Below are positions 52,225-61,236 of a stretch of DNA of 64,000 nucleotides, in pieces. The position numbers and the translations under genes were made by a program. Under the pieces are notes generated by a model. The model saw only the letters and a list, made by a program, of their open reading frames with translations. It was not told the origin of the DNA and made no database searches. Position 1 is the first letter of the stretch, and each line of letters begins with the position of its first letter. This DNA is from Acidimicrobiaceae bacterium (GTDB taxonomy: Bacteria > Actinomycetota > Acidimicrobiia > Acidimicrobiales > Aldehydirespiratoraceae): contig JAERSO010000140.1 of NCBI GenBank assembly GCA_016845585.1, forward strand, positions 24,670 to 88,669, written 5' to 3'.

Positions 52225-53247
52225 CGACCTCCGGGAGAAGGCGGGCATGACCTCGGCGGCGAACCGTTGCATCATCTCGCTGGTCTCCGCCGCCGACTGA
52301 CCGAGGTGTGAGCTGAGGATCAGCTCATCGATCTCTCGTTCGTCGTACTCCGCGATCCTCTCGATCATCTGCTCGGACGTGCAGACCATGATGTTCGCGT
52401 CCAACTCCTCGATGGTCTGCTCACGGGGCAGTGCGGCGATACAGCCGTCCTCGACGATGCCGGGGCCGGTGAACACATTGTCGAACCGCGAGTAGTACTC
52501 GTGGGCCATCTCGAGCTTCTGACGCGCATCGGCTTCGTCAGCTGCGCAGTAGACGATCCGGCTCAGCATGATTCGAAGGTCGACACCCGCGGCACCCATC
52601 TCGGCCTTCGCTTCCTTGTGGGCGTCGACCTGCATCCGGAACAGGTCCGGGTCCCCGGACAAAGGGGTCGTCTGGATGTTGAAGCCGCGCAGGGTCGAGT
52701 TGCGGATCCCGTCGTGGTTCATGGTGGCGATCATGATGCGGGGACGGGGCTGCGTCAGCGGCCGCGGCATGATCGTGATCGGGTCGAAGTCGTAGTAGTG
52801 CCCGTGGTGTTCGACCTCGTACTCGGTCAGCAGGCGGAGCAGCAGGTCGAGCGATTCGTCGAACTTGGCGCGGCTCTCCTCGATCGGGGTACCGAGGCGG
52901 GCCATCTCGTAGGCGAACGCCCCCCTGCCCACGCCGAGCACCAGCCGGCCCTCGGTCAGAATGTCGGCCATCGCCACCTCGCCCGCGAACACCCGCATGT
53001 CATGCAACGGCAGGACGGCCACGGAGGTCACGATGTCGATCGCCTCCGTCTCACACGCGACCTTCACCGCGAGTTGAAGCGGCGCCGGGTTGAGCAGGAC
53101 GTTGATGAGATGGTGTTCCGGGATCGAGACGCTGTTGAACCCCAACTGCTCCGCGAGCCGAGCCTCCGCCACCATGTCGCCATACAGCCGTTCCCCGCCG
53201 TATGAGGGGTCCGGGTAGTAGCTCGAAAGGAAGAAGTTGAAGTCCAT
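52147..53247 (-). CDS. LLM-class (luciferase-like) flavin oxidoreductase
   Basis: 366 residues from ATG 53247. Luciferase-like monooxygenase fold: EARLAEQLGFNSVSIPEHHL, DIVTSVAVLPLHDMRVFAGE, LTEGRLVLGVGRGAFAYEMA, PRPRIMIATMNHDGIRNSTL. Uses FMNH2 or F420H2; the class is abundant in actinobacteria. Homology seems to end near EVMPAFSRR; the last ~20 residues (AETVHDDEAAVLRGPEPHSD) read antisense through the end of the DUF1330 gene, so the original stop was probably lost and the protein extended into its neighbour. Confidence 0.88.
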   Translation of the reverse strand: MDFNFFLSSYYPDPSYGGERLYGDMVAEARLAEQLGFNSVSIPEHHLINVLLNPAPLQLAVKVACETEAIDIVTSVAVLPLHDMRVFAGEVAMADILTEGRLVLGVGRGAFAYEMARLGTPIEESRAKFDESLDLLLRLLTEYEVEHHGHYYDFDPITIMPRPLTQPRPRIMIATMNHDGIRNSTLRGFNIQTTPLSGDPDLFRMQVDAHKEAKAEMGAAGVDLRIMLSRIVYCAADEADARQKLEMAHEYYSRFDNVFTGPGIVEDGCIAALPREQTIEELDANIMVCTSEQMIERIAEYDEREIDELILSSHLGQSAAETSEMMQRFAAEVMPAFSRRSSAETVHDDEAAVLRGPEPHSDDGLV

Positions 53248-53358
53248 TTCCGGCGAGTTCTAGCACAGCCCAAGGGATCACCGGCCGCCCGACGCACCCC
53301 CGGCCCCACCTGTCGCTGTATCGTCTCCTGCGGCGGTCGATGGGGGAGGAGCAAACCG

Positions 53359-54627
53359 GTGCTGAAGCGACTTGTTCTCGCCGTGGTCGCCGTCTCCGCT
53401 GCGCTCGTCGCGCCGGCATCGGCCGGTGTCGTCGACGACGCTGTCGCCGCCACGGCCCACACCCCGGCCGAGTACCTGGCGACATTCGACAACGCACTGC
53501 TCCCTGGGCTCGGTGAGATCGGCGACCCTCCGGGGATCACCGGCATCGCAGAGGTCGACGCCCGAATCCGCGAGCTCGGCGAGGCCCGGGGCTACACCCG
53601 TCGGCCCGAGGCCAACGGCGAGCTCGTGTGGACCGACGGCTTTCGCCTGCAACCCAACGCGGCAGCGGCGTGGGAGCGGCTTCAGGCCGCGGCGCGAGCC
53701 GATGGCCAGACCCTGATCCTCACGTCGGGATACCGGAGCGGCTCACATCAGGCCTCGTTGATGCGCGGCCGCCTCACGGGACACAGCGATGCTGCGATCG
53801 AGGCGGTTCTCGACATCGTGGCGGTCCCGGGATACTCCAAGCACCACACCGGCTACGCCCTGGACATGAAGTCCGACACGCACGTGTTGTACAACTTCGC
53901 CGACTCACCAGAGTACGCGTGGCTCGCCGATGACAACTTCGCCCGAGCCAAGGCACACGGGTTCGTTCCCAGCTACCCCGACGGCATCACCAACGCGGGC
54001 CCGAACCCGGAGCCCTGGGAGTTCGTCTGGGTCGGCGCCACCAACATCCTGTGCGGGGACCTCGACGCCACCGAAGGCGAACCATTCTGTGACACGTTCG
54101 GATCTTCGTTCGGCAGCGATGTCGCGTGGATGCTGGAGGAAGGGATCACGACGGGATGCCGACTCGATCGGTTCTGCACCAATGACAATGTCTCCCGAGC
54201 ACAGGCCGCGACCTTCCTGTGGCGAATGGAGGACCGACCGGCGGCAACGGCCAGCGTCGAGTTCGACGACGTCGGACCCGACACCTACTTCACCGAGGCG
54301 GTGAGGTGGCTGGTCGAGAACGGCCACACGACCGGCACATCAGCAACGGAGTTCTCGCCGTCCGCCGACCTCACGCGCGAGCAGTTCGTGACCTTCCTCT
54401 GGCGGGTGGCCGGCAGACCCGCGCCCACCGAGCCCCTCTTCTTCGAAGATGTCGACCCGGATCGATACTCCGCCGATGCCATTGCGTGGGCGGCCAACGT
54501 CGGCGTCACCAACGGCACATCACTGACCGAGTTCTCGCCGAAAGCCACCGCCACCCGAGGTCAGGTGGCGGCGTTCCTACACCGGTACACCCTGCTCTGG
54601 GTGCATCTCAGCGGAGGACCTGCGTAG
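53359..54627 (+). CDS. D-Ala-D-Ala carboxypeptidase (VanY/LAS) with three SLH repeats
   Basis: 422 residues from GTG 53359, with GGGGGAGGAG upstream. Signal peptide LKRLVLAVVAVSAALVAPAS. LAS-family zinc peptidase domain at about 60-220: TSGYRSGSHQASLMRGR, VAVPGYSKHHTGYALDMK (His and Asp ligands), EPWEFVWVGA. Then three SLH-like repeats (about 255-415) ending EFSPSADLTREQFVTFLWRV and EFSPKATATRGQVAAFLHRY. It would trim peptidoglycan stem peptides while bound to the envelope through the SLH module. Same anchoring logic as the hydrolase at 4507-6111. Confidence 0.88.
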   Translation: MLKRLVLAVVAVSAALVAPASAGVVDDAVAATAHTPAEYLATFDNALLPGLGEIGDPPGITGIAEVDARIRELGEARGYTRRPEANGELVWTDGFRLQPNAAAAWERLQAAARADGQTLILTSGYRSGSHQASLMRGRLTGHSDAAIEAVLDIVAVPGYSKHHTGYALDMKSDTHVLYNFADSPEYAWLADDNFARAKAHGFVPSYPDGITNAGPNPEPWEFVWVGATNILCGDLDATEGEPFCDTFGSSFGSDVAWMLEEGITTGCRLDRFCTNDNVSRAQAATFLWRMEDRPAATASVEFDDVGPDTYFTEAVRWLVENGHTTGTSATEFSPSADLTREQFVTFLWRVAGRPAPTEPLFFEDVDPDRYSADAIAWAANVGVTNGTSLTEFSPKATATRGQVAAFLHRYTLLWVHLSGGPA

Positions 54628-55134
54628 CCAAGCCCGACGACACGATCATTCCCGACGACACGATCATTCCCGACGACAAGGACTGGACGTGGGTCCTCAA
54701 CCGTGTGTGTCCGGAGTGTGAGGTCGATGTCCGCCACTTCCCGGTCGAGTCGATCGGCGGGCTCCTCCGGGAGAACGCGAACGACTGGGCGGGTGAACTC
54801 GCTTGTAGCGCGGCGCCCACCAGGCGCCCCCGGCCCGACAAGTGGTCTGTGCTCGAGTATGCCGCTCATGTTCGTGACGTCTATGACCTGTATCGCTTTC
54901 GTCTCGACCTGATGCTGACCGAAGAGGGCCCGAGCTACCCCAACTGGGACCAGGACGAGACCGCGTTGGCCGAGCGGTACAACAAACAGGATCCCGAGGT
55001 GGTGTCGACCGAGCTCCTGGCCGCGCACCGGCTATCGCAGCGACGGTGCGGAGTTCACCGTCGAGACGTTCGCCCGCTATCTACTGCACGACCCGGTCCA
55101 TCACCTCTGGGACGTTCGGTCGGACGCGCGATAG
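54628..55134 (+). pseudogene. DinB-family protein with internal deletion
   Basis: Starts as a typical actinobacterial DinB_2 protein: DDKDWTWVLNRVCPECEVDV, RHFPVESIGGLLRENANDWA, RPDKWSVLEYAAHVRDVYDL, then PSYPNWDQDETALAERYNKQ and STELLAA. There the frame is lost; the family's last block, [27 protein letters not shown], follows in another frame to TAG 55132-55134. About 15-20 residues are missing between, so an out-of-frame deletion occurred near 55025. No usable start remains: the codon before AKPDD is GTA, where GTG would be expected. Probably once a thiol-dependent metal-binding enzyme. Confidence 0.75.
54633..54678 (+). repeat. 18-bp tandem repeat, 2.6 copies
   Basis: The unit CCCGACGACACGATCATT occurs at 54633-54650 and 54651-54668, followed by ten bases of a third copy. 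Because the unit is six codons, it adds P-D-D-T-I-I twice at the front of the DinB remnant without shifting frame. The exact identity of the copies points to a recent slippage duplication. Confidence 0.9.
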
Positions 55135-57263
55135 CCCGCGAATCGACGAAGCCGCAGCGAGTTGGTCACGACGAACACCGACGAGATCCCCATCGCTCCG
55201 GCGGCGATCATCGGGCTCAGGATGCCGAATGCTGCGAGCGGGATCGCAGCTGCGTTGTAGGCGAATGCCCAGAAGAGGTTGCCCTTGATGGTGGCCAGGG
55301 TTCGGCGGGAGAGCGCGATCGCGTCGGCCACCGCACGGAGATCGGCGGCGACGATGGTGAGGTCGGAGGCCTCGATCGCCACGTCGGTACCCGTGCCAAC
55401 GGCGATCCCGAGGTCGGCCTGTGCCAAGGCGGGGGCGTCATTGATGCCGTCGCCCACCATGGCGACACGACGCCCGGCTGACTGCAGGCCGGCGACCGTC
55501 GCGGCCTTGTCGTCGGGAAGAACCTCGGCGATGACCTGACCGATGCCGACCTGGGCAGCGACGGCTTCCGCCGTGCGCTGATTGTCGCCGGTCAACAAGA
55601 TGGTGCCCATGCCCTGGTCGTGGAGGGCACTGATCGCTTCAGCGGAGGTGTCCTTCACGTGATCGGCGATGACGAACACGACTTCGGCCATACCGTCACG
55701 ACCGCCGTACACGGCCGTCGAACCGCTCGCCGCCGCCTCGAGTCCAGCGGTGCGCACGGCGGTGGGGACCGTGGTGAACAGATCGAGTTTGCCGATCGCC
55801 ACCGGGGTGTCGGCGACCGAACCGCTGACACCCTGACCGGCGTGGTTCTCGAAGGAGTCGACCGGCAGAGGGATCGGTGTGGTCGAGGCGATTGCGTTCG
55901 CAATGGGGTGTTCGGACCGCGCCTCCAGGGCGGCCACGAGCGGCACGACGACAGATGGGTCGACCTCGGGCGTCAGAATCTCCGCGACCTCCATCCGGCC
56001 GGTGGTGAGCGTCCCGGTCTTGTCGAGCACGACGGTGTCGATCGCCCGCGTGTCTTCGAGCACCTCGCCTCCCTTGATGATGACGCCGAGCTGGGCGCCG
56101 CGGCCCGTGCCGACCATGATTCCGAGCGGCGTCGCCAGCCCGAGGGCACACGGGCAGGCGATGATCAGGACAGCGACCGCCGCGGTGAACGCGTCGCTGA
56201 CGGCGTCGCCCAGCACAAGCCAGGCCACGAGGGTGACCATCGAGGCGGCGATCGCGGACGGGACGAACACCGAGGCAACGCGGTCGGCGAGGCGCTGCAC
56301 CTCGGCGCGGCTGCCTTGGGCCTCATCGACGAGCCGCAGGATCTGAGCGAGCGCCGTGTCGGCGCCGACCTTGGTCGCCTCGACCACGAGTGATCCGTTC
56401 GTGTTGATCGTGGCACCGATCACCTCGTCGCCCGGGCCGAGATCGACAGGCACGGGTTCACCGCTGATCATCGCCATGTCGACGGCGGCCGTGCCGTCGA
56501 CGATCACACCGTCCGTGGCGATCTTGTCGCCGGGTTTGACGACGAATCGGTCACCCACGACGAGGTCCGCGATGGCGACCTCCCGACCGTCCTGCAGCGT
56601 GGCGATCGGTGCGCCGAGTTCGGCAAGGGCGCGGATGGCGTCGCCGGAGCGCCTCTTTGCCTTCGCTTCGAACCACTTTCCGAGCAGGATGAGGGTGACG
56701 ATGACCGCAGCAGTCTCGAAGTAGACGTGGGCACCGTCGATGTCGCCGAGGAGCACGACCGCCGACCAGGTGAACGCCGACAGCGTGCCCATCGAGACGA
56801 GGGTGTCCATGTTCGCGGCGCGGTGACGCAGGTTGACGAGGGCCCCGCGGTGGAACGGCATACCCGACCAGAACACGACCGGCACGGTGAGCGCTCCAAT
56901 CGCCCATTCCCACCCGGAGAACCGGAGCGGTCGAATCATCGAGATCACCATCACCGGGGTGGCGAGCACCGCAGCAGCGACGAACCGACGGAAGAGGTCC
57001 TTCTCTCGGTGTTGCTCCGCCGCATCCGCGGCATCGCCGCCATCGACGACTTCGTACCCGAGCCCCTCGATCATGGCGTGCATCGTGGCCAGGCCGACCG
57101 ATCCTTCGTGCCGGACCGTGGCCCGGCCACTGGCGAAGTTGACCTGGGCATCGGCGACCCCAGCAAGACCGGAGAGGCCGCCTTCGACGCGGTTCGAGCA
57201 TGCGGCGCAGGTCATGCCCGCAACCGAGATGTCCGTTCGTTCGAGCGTGGTGGATTTGGCCAT
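55101..57263 (-). CDS. copA: Copper-translocating P1B-type ATPase
   Basis: 720 residues from ATG 57263. One N-terminal HMA domain with [20 protein letters not shown] (C-x-x-C, Cu(I) chaperone-like), eight membrane helices, CPC metal site in [20 protein letters not shown], phosphorylation motif [15 protein letters not shown] motif in [11 protein letters not shown] and hinge [23 protein letters not shown] with this HMA places it in the P1B-1 (Cu+/Ag+) export group. The MerR-type operator lies directly before the gene and a MerR regulator is the preceding gene. Its 3' end overlaps the DinB remnant. Confidence 0.93.
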   Translation of the reverse strand: MAKSTTLERTDISVAGMTCAACSNRVEGGLSGLAGVADAQVNFASGRATVRHEGSVGLATMHAMIEGLGYEVVDGGDAADAAEQHREKDLFRRFVAAAVLATPVMVISMIRPLRFSGWEWAIGALTVPVVFWSGMPFHRGALVNLRHRAANMDTLVSMGTLSAFTWSAVVLLGDIDGAHVYFETAAVIVTLILLGKWFEAKAKRRSGDAIRALAELGAPIATLQDGREVAIADLVVGDRFVVKPGDKIATDGVIVDGTAAVDMAMISGEPVPVDLGPGDEVIGATINTNGSLVVEATKVGADTALAQILRLVDEAQGSRAEVQRLADRVASVFVPSAIAASMVTLVAWLVLGDAVSDAFTAAVAVLIIACPCALGLATPLGIMVGTGRGAQLGVIIKGGEVLEDTRAIDTVVLDKTGTLTTGRMEVAEILTPEVDPSVVVPLVAALEARSEHPIANAIASTTPIPLPVDSFENHAGQGVSGSVADTPVAIGKLDLFTTVPTAVRTAGLEAAASGSTAVYGGRDGMAEVVFVIADHVKDTSAEAISALHDQGMGTILLTGDNQRTAEAVAAQVGIGQVIAEVLPDDKAATVAGLQSAGRRVAMVGDGINDAPALAQADLGIAVGTGTDVAIEASDLTIVAADLRAVADAIALSRRTLATIKGNLFWAFAYNAAAIPLAAFGILSPMIAAGAMGISSVFVVTNSLRLRRFAGYRASDRTSQR

Positions 57264-57269
57264 GAGGCC

Positions 57270-57301
57270 AGTGTAAAGCTTCCAGTCGGCTGGAAGGTCA
57301 A
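57270..57301 (-). promoter_or_regulatory. MerR/CueR-type operator-promoter of copA
   Basis: On the minus strand: -35 TTGACC (57301-57296), then a perfect inverted repeat CTTCCAG-N4-CTGGAAG (57279-57296), then -10 TACACT (57275-57270), with 20 bp between the hexamers. Over-long spacers filled by a dyad are the hallmark of MerR-family activation, and ACCTTCC...GGAAGG is the CueR-like dyad. It sits seven bases before the copA ATG, so the transcript would be almost leaderless. It lies between the MerR gene and copA. Confidence 0.85.
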
Positions 57302-57310
57302 GCACTGGGC

Positions 57311-57712
57311 TCAGTCGCTCCCCGTGATCACCTGGCAACGGTTGGGGTCAGTGCAGGCCGACGGGTCGAGACCCTGCGCCCGGTTCGCCAGGCGCACCAG
57401 CTCCGCCCTCGCCTCCTGCAATCGGTCGATCTGTTGGTCCAGCTCGTTCAAATGTCGTTCCAACAACGCCGTCGTGTGGTGGCAGCTTCTCGAACCGGCG
57501 TCCTTCAGCTCCAGTACCGATGAGATCTCCGCCAGGGTCAACCCGGTCGCTTGGGCATCCCGCACGAAGCGGAGGCGTTCGACAGCCTCCGCGTCATAGT
57601 CGCGGTAGCCCGATGGCTCACGTTCGGGCTCGGGCAGAACCCCGATCGACTCGTAGTACCGCACGGTCTTGGGGGTGACCCCCACCTCCGCCGCGAGTTC
57701 ACCGATCTTCAT
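57311..57712 (-). CDS. MerR-family metal-responsive regulator
   Basis: 133 residues from ATG 57712, overlapping the RidA stop (ATGA). [43 protein letters not shown]; then [20 protein letters not shown] and the long dimer helix. Metal-site candidates are Cys in [16 protein letters not shown] (start of the dimer helix, as Cys79/82 in ZntR/MerR) and the C-terminal pair in [13 protein letters not shown]. CueR lacks the first of these, so the sensor is intermediate between Cu(I) and divalent or Hg types. With the adjacent operator and CopA it very probably activates copA. Confidence 0.88.
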   Translation of the reverse strand: MKIGELAAEVGVTPKTVRYYESIGVLPEPEREPSGYRDYDAEAVERLRFVRDAQATGLTLAEISSVLELKDAGSRSCHHTTALLERHLNELDQQIDRLQEARAELVRLANRAQGLDPSACTDPNRCQVITGSD

Positions 57713-58095
57713 GCGATCCCTCGGCGCCGGGCCGTCAACTCGATCTCCACCGCCGCGCCGAGCGGCAGGGCCGCAACCCCGATCGTGGTCCTCGCGGGGA
57801 ACGGTTCGGAGAAACGCTCGACGTAGGTGGCATTCATCTCCTCGAACGTCGCCATGTCCGTCAGGTACACGTTCACCTTCACCACATCGCTCTCGTCGAG
57901 CCCGTCGTCGGCCAGAACGGCCATCAGATTGTCGAAGCACTGGCCTGTCTGGGCGCCGACACCACCACCGACCAGTTCGCCAGTGTCCGGGTCGAGCGGG
58001 GTCTGCCCGGAGAGGTAGACAAAGGGGTCGGACGCGATGCCGTGGCTGTAGGGGCCGACGGCACGCGCACGAGCACTGTTGAGAGCAGAACGCAT
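57709..58095 (-). CDS. RidA (YjgF) family protein
   Basis: 128 residues. Canonical RidA: ARARAVGPYSHGIASDPFVY, LSGQTPLDPDTGELVGGGVG, DNLMAVLADDGLDESDVVKV-N-V-Y-L, ARTTIGVAALPLGAAVEIEL. The Arg in PARTTIGV corresponds to the catalytic Arg105 of Salmonella RidA, so this copy should deaminate 2-aminoacrylate-type enamines; it differs in this from the RidA-like protein at 38148-38540. First gene of a RidA-MerR-copA string. Divergent from selO with 30 bases between starts. Confidence 0.88.
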   Translation of the reverse strand: MRSALNSARARAVGPYSHGIASDPFVYLSGQTPLDPDTGELVGGGVGAQTGQCFDNLMAVLADDGLDESDVVKVNVYLTDMATFEEMNATYVERFSEPFPARTTIGVAALPLGAAVEIELTARRRGIA

Positions 58096-58125
58096 ACCGC
58101 AGTCTGGCCCATCTACCCTGGTGAC

Positions 58126-59727
58126 GTGGCCGTATCACTCACCGAACTCGCCTTCGACAATCGTTTCACGGCCGAGCTTCCCGCCGATCCGATGGATCTG
58201 AACCGCCCGCGGCAGGTTCACCATGCCGCGTACTCGCGGGTCCAGCCGATCCCGACATCGTCGCCCCGCCTCATCGCCCACTCCCCTGAGGTCCTCGAGA
58301 TGCTCGGTCTCGACGCCTCCGTCGCCGAGACCGACGGGTTCCTGCGGGTGTTCTCGGGCAACGCCACCCTCGATGCCATGGACCCCCACGCTGCCTGCTA
58401 CGGCGGTCACCAGTTCGGCAACTGGGCGGGCCAGCTGGGCGACGGGCGGGCGATCACCCTCGGCGAGATCGTCACCGATACCGGCGAACGGCACATGCTC
58501 CAGCTCAAGGGAGCCGGCCCGACTCCCTACTCCCGAACCGCAGACGGGTTGGCGGTCCTGCGCAGCTCGATGCGGGAGTTCCTGTGCAGCGAGGCGATGC
58601 ATCACCTCGGCGTGCCGACCACCCGAGCCCTCAGCCTGGCCATCACCGGTGACCAGGTCACGCGCGACATGTTCTACGACGGCCGTCCTGCGCTCGAACC
58701 CGGAGCGGTCGTATGCCGAGTCGCACCGTCATTCATCAGATTCGGCACATTCGAGATCGCCCGTTCCCGCGACGATCTCGACCTTCTCCGCCAACTGGCC
58801 GATCACACGATTCGCACACATTTCCCCGAACTCGGCGCTCCCTCCGCCGAGGTGTACACGGAGTGGTTCGCGGAAATCGCGCGGCGCACCGCCGACATGA
58901 TCGTGCACTGGCAGCGGGTCGGATTCGTCCACGGCGTGATGAACACCGACAACATGTCGATCCACGGCCTCACGATCGACTACGGGCCCTACGGATGGCT
59001 CGAGGACTACGACCCCGGCTGGACACCCAACACGACGGACGCACAATTCAAGCGGTACCGCTACGGCGCCCAGCCCCACATCGGTCAATGGAATCTCACC
59101 CAGTTGGCGAACGCCATCTACCCGCTGGTGGACGACGTCGACATGCTCCAGGGCGCGCTCGAGGAGTACACCAACCGGTTCAACGAGACGTGGCCGGCGA
59201 TGATGGCGGCGAAGCTCGGCATCGCCACCCACGACACGAACCGGGACCAGCCCCTGATCGGCGACCTCCTCGAGATTCTGCCGAAGACCGAAGTCGACAT
59301 GACCCTGTTCTTTCGATCACTGGCTGATGTCGCCGTGAGTGAGGGCGAATCCGAACCCGACGACGAGACGCTGCTGAAGCCGCTTCTCGGGGCGTACTAC
59401 GAAACCGACCAGCTCACGGGTGACGTTCGCGCCGAGACCGTCGGGTGGCTCCAGCGCTATCGCGGACGCATCGCCGGGGAAGGCCGAAGCGACCACGAGC
59501 GCCGTGAGGCCATGAACCGGGTCAACCCGCTCTACGTGCTGCGCAACTACCTGGCCCAACTCGCCATCGACGATGCCGAGAAGGGCGAGACGGGACTCAC
59601 CCACGAACTCCTCGACGTGCTGCGTCGTCCGTATGACGAGCAACCCGGCCGGGAACGATTCGCCGAGAAGCGGCCGGACTGGGCCCGAACTCGCGCCGGC
59701 TGCTCGATGCTCTCCTGTAGCAGCTAG
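58126..59727 (+). CDS. selO: Protein adenylyltransferase SelO (YdiU), Cys form
   Basis: 533 residues from GTG 58126. SelO pseudokinase-fold AMPylator: ACYGGHQFGNWAGQLGDGRA, LQLKGAGPTPYSRTADGLAV-L-R-S-S, GVPTTRALSLAITGDQVTRD, then FVHGVMNTDNMSIHGLTIDY-G-P-Y (metal-binding Asn/Asp). The C-terminus is RTRAGCSMLSCSS: the Cys three residues from the end is Sec in animal SelO and Cys in most bacteria, as here. Transfers AMP to Ser/Thr/Tyr of target proteins in redox stress responses. Complete. Followed by a 15-bp direct repeat. Confidence 0.92.
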   Translation: MAVSLTELAFDNRFTAELPADPMDLNRPRQVHHAAYSRVQPIPTSSPRLIAHSPEVLEMLGLDASVAETDGFLRVFSGNATLDAMDPHAACYGGHQFGNWAGQLGDGRAITLGEIVTDTGERHMLQLKGAGPTPYSRTADGLAVLRSSMREFLCSEAMHHLGVPTTRALSLAITGDQVTRDMFYDGRPALEPGAVVCRVAPSFIRFGTFEIARSRDDLDLLRQLADHTIRTHFPELGAPSAEVYTEWFAEIARRTADMIVHWQRVGFVHGVMNTDNMSIHGLTIDYGPYGWLEDYDPGWTPNTTDAQFKRYRYGAQPHIGQWNLTQLANAIYPLVDDVDMLQGALEEYTNRFNETWPAMMAAKLGIATHDTNRDQPLIGDLLEILPKTEVDMTLFFRSLADVAVSEGESEPDDETLLKPLLGAYYETDQLTGDVRAETVGWLQRYRGRIAGEGRSDHERREAMNRVNPLYVLRNYLAQLAIDDAEKGETGLTHELLDVLRRPYDEQPGRERFAEKRPDWARTRAGCSMLSCSS

Positions 59728-59747
59728 GGCTGTCCTGTAGCAGCTAG
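59713..59747 (+). repeat. 15-bp direct repeat at selO 3' end
   Basis: TCCTGTAGCAGCTAG occurs at 59713-59727 (the last codons and stop of selO) and again at 59733-59747, period 20. The second copy contains the stop codon of the convergent transporter gene (CTA at 59744-59746). The exact copies point to a recent short duplication at the junction of two convergent genes. Confidence 0.9.
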
Positions 59748-60634
59748 CCCCGGCTCGTTCGGATACGTCGATCCGGGTTCATGCTGCGCTGCGTCAACCA
59801 CACAACTGCCGCGAGCATCACCGCACCGCCCACCAACGTGGCCCGGGTGGGTTGCTCCTCATACGCCAACCACACCCACAACGGGCCGAGCACGACCTCC
59901 GACATCAAGAGCAGGGTGGCCTCGGGGGCGGGCACGGCCTTCTGGGCGTGATTGAAGAACGGCAACGGCAACGCGATCAGGAGCACACCGGCCAACAAGG
60001 CGATGGTCACGTCGCGTCCCGCGACATCGAAGCCGGAACCGGCGACGCTCACCACCAGGCCGGACGTTCCCGCACCGAACCCGGCGATCACCACCGGCAC
60101 GAGCGGCTCCGCGGTGGCCGCTGACCGGATCAAGGTGCTGTAGAGCCCGATCCCGACCGGGATGATCATGACGATCAGGATCGCCCATCCCACCCCAGCG
60201 TCGACGCCACCGGAGACCATGATCCCGATGCCGACCGCGGCACCCGCCGCGGCGATGCGTGCATCGCGCGACATCCGTTCCCGCAGCATGATCCAGCTGA
60301 AGACGGCCGCCGAGATCGGTCCCGCGGTCTGGAACAGAAGGATGAAGGCGGTGTCGGTGTGCGTCAAAGCCACGATGAAGGCGACCATCATCGTCGTGAG
60401 AACGAGCCCTGCGATGACGTGGGCGGGTTCGACCCGGGTCACCACGGTGCCGAGCCGTCCCCGATTCTGGAACCACACGACCGGAAGGATCGCGAGGAAC
60501 GCGCCATAGCCCCGAAAGGTCAGGTACTGCCAGGCGTCGAGCGTCTGAGTGGCGCGGAAGAACAACGAACCGAAGCTGAAGAGGACGCCTGACGCCAGAA
60601 CGAGCAGTGCACCGGAGCGATGGGTGAGGGCCAA
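59744..60634 (-). CDS. DMT (EamA) family transporter
   Basis: 296 residues from TTG 60634; no ATG or GTG lies closer to the start of homology and earlier codons run into the MOSC gene. Ten membrane helices in two EamA repeats: LLVLASGVLFSFGSLFFRAT, AHVIAGLVLTTMMVAFIVAL, TAFILLFQTAGPISAAVFSW, then PEATLLLMSEVVLGPLWVWL. Probably exports or imports a small metabolite. Six bases after the MOSC gene on the same strand, so co-transcribed. Related only in family to the DMT gene at 6647-7492. Confidence 0.82.
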   Translation of the reverse strand: MALTHRSGALLVLASGVLFSFGSLFFRATQTLDAWQYLTFRGYGAFLAILPVVWFQNRGRLGTVVTRVEPAHVIAGLVLTTMMVAFIVALTHTDTAFILLFQTAGPISAAVFSWIMLRERMSRDARIAAAGAAVGIGIMVSGGVDAGVGWAILIVMIIPVGIGLYSTLIRSAATAEPLVPVVIAGFGAGTSGLVVSVAGSGFDVAGRDVTIALLAGVLLIALPLPFFNHAQKAVPAPEATLLLMSEVVLGPLWVWLAYEEQPTRATLVGGAVMLAAVVWLTQRSMNPDRRIRTSRG

Positions 60635-60639
60635 GCCGG

Positions 60640-61188
60640 CTACAGCTTCGAGATCGTGTCGCCCCGCCGGATACGACCGGGCGTGACGACACGGGCATTG
60701 ATACCGCGGAGCTTCATCTCCGTGCCGACCTCCGAGTTCGCGAACCGTTGCGCGTCCAGGCCGAACCGCTGCGTGAACTTGGCACATCCGGTGTGCGGCT
60801 GATCGGTGACCTCGATGACCGCCTCGCCGATCGAGAGCTTGGTCCACGCCGGGAGATTGCCTTCGCTGAGGTCGAGATCGACGACCAGCTGGTCGCCGGC
60901 CAACGGCATCCGTTGCTCGGATTGGGCCACCACGGCCAGGAAGCGGGCGTTGATGATGTTGAGCTGCATGTCGGGGTGCGGACCACCGTCCTCGGTCCGC
61001 TTCGATGACCGCTGGTTCCAGTTGTCGCCGGCGAGCCCCTCCTCGGGGTTCAGTTCGGCCTCCTCGAGCACCACTCGCATGTCGACGTCGGGACGCTGCA
61101 CGATCAGCGTGAGCGTGCCCTCGTCACTGGGTGACTGGCGGACTTCGTCGAGGCGGGCCTCGATCTCGGCAGTGGTGAGGTGATCCAT
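60640..61188 (-). CDS. MOSC-domain protein
   Basis: 182 residues. MOSC pattern: RVVLEEAELNPEEGLAGDNW near the N-terminus, NIINARFLAVVAQSEQRMPL, LAGDQLVVDLDLSEGNLPAW, IEVTDQPHTGCAKFTQRFGL with the conserved Cys, and RVVTPGRIRRGDTISKL. MOSC domains bind sulfur from persulfides, molybdenum cofactor or pyridoxal enzymes; free-standing ones (YiiM-like) can be Moco-dependent reductases. A molybdoenzyme exists at 33391-35424, but no link is proved. Confidence 0.85.
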   Translation of the reverse strand: MDHLTTAEIEARLDEVRQSPSDEGTLTLIVQRPDVDMRVVLEEAELNPEEGLAGDNWNQRSSKRTEDGGPHPDMQLNIINARFLAVVAQSEQRMPLAGDQLVVDLDLSEGNLPAWTKLSIGEAVIEVTDQPHTGCAKFTQRFGLDAQRFANSEVGTEMKLRGINARVVTPGRIRRGDTISKL

Positions 61189-61236
61189 GACCGGGAGTAT
61201 CTCACGAGACCCGACGGACGATGGCGAGATATCGAG

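Noticed and set aside
59690..59727. SelO C-terminus as a selenoprotein end
   Set aside because: The penultimate motif is encoded by TGT (Cys) and the stop is TAG, as in most bacterial SelO proteins.
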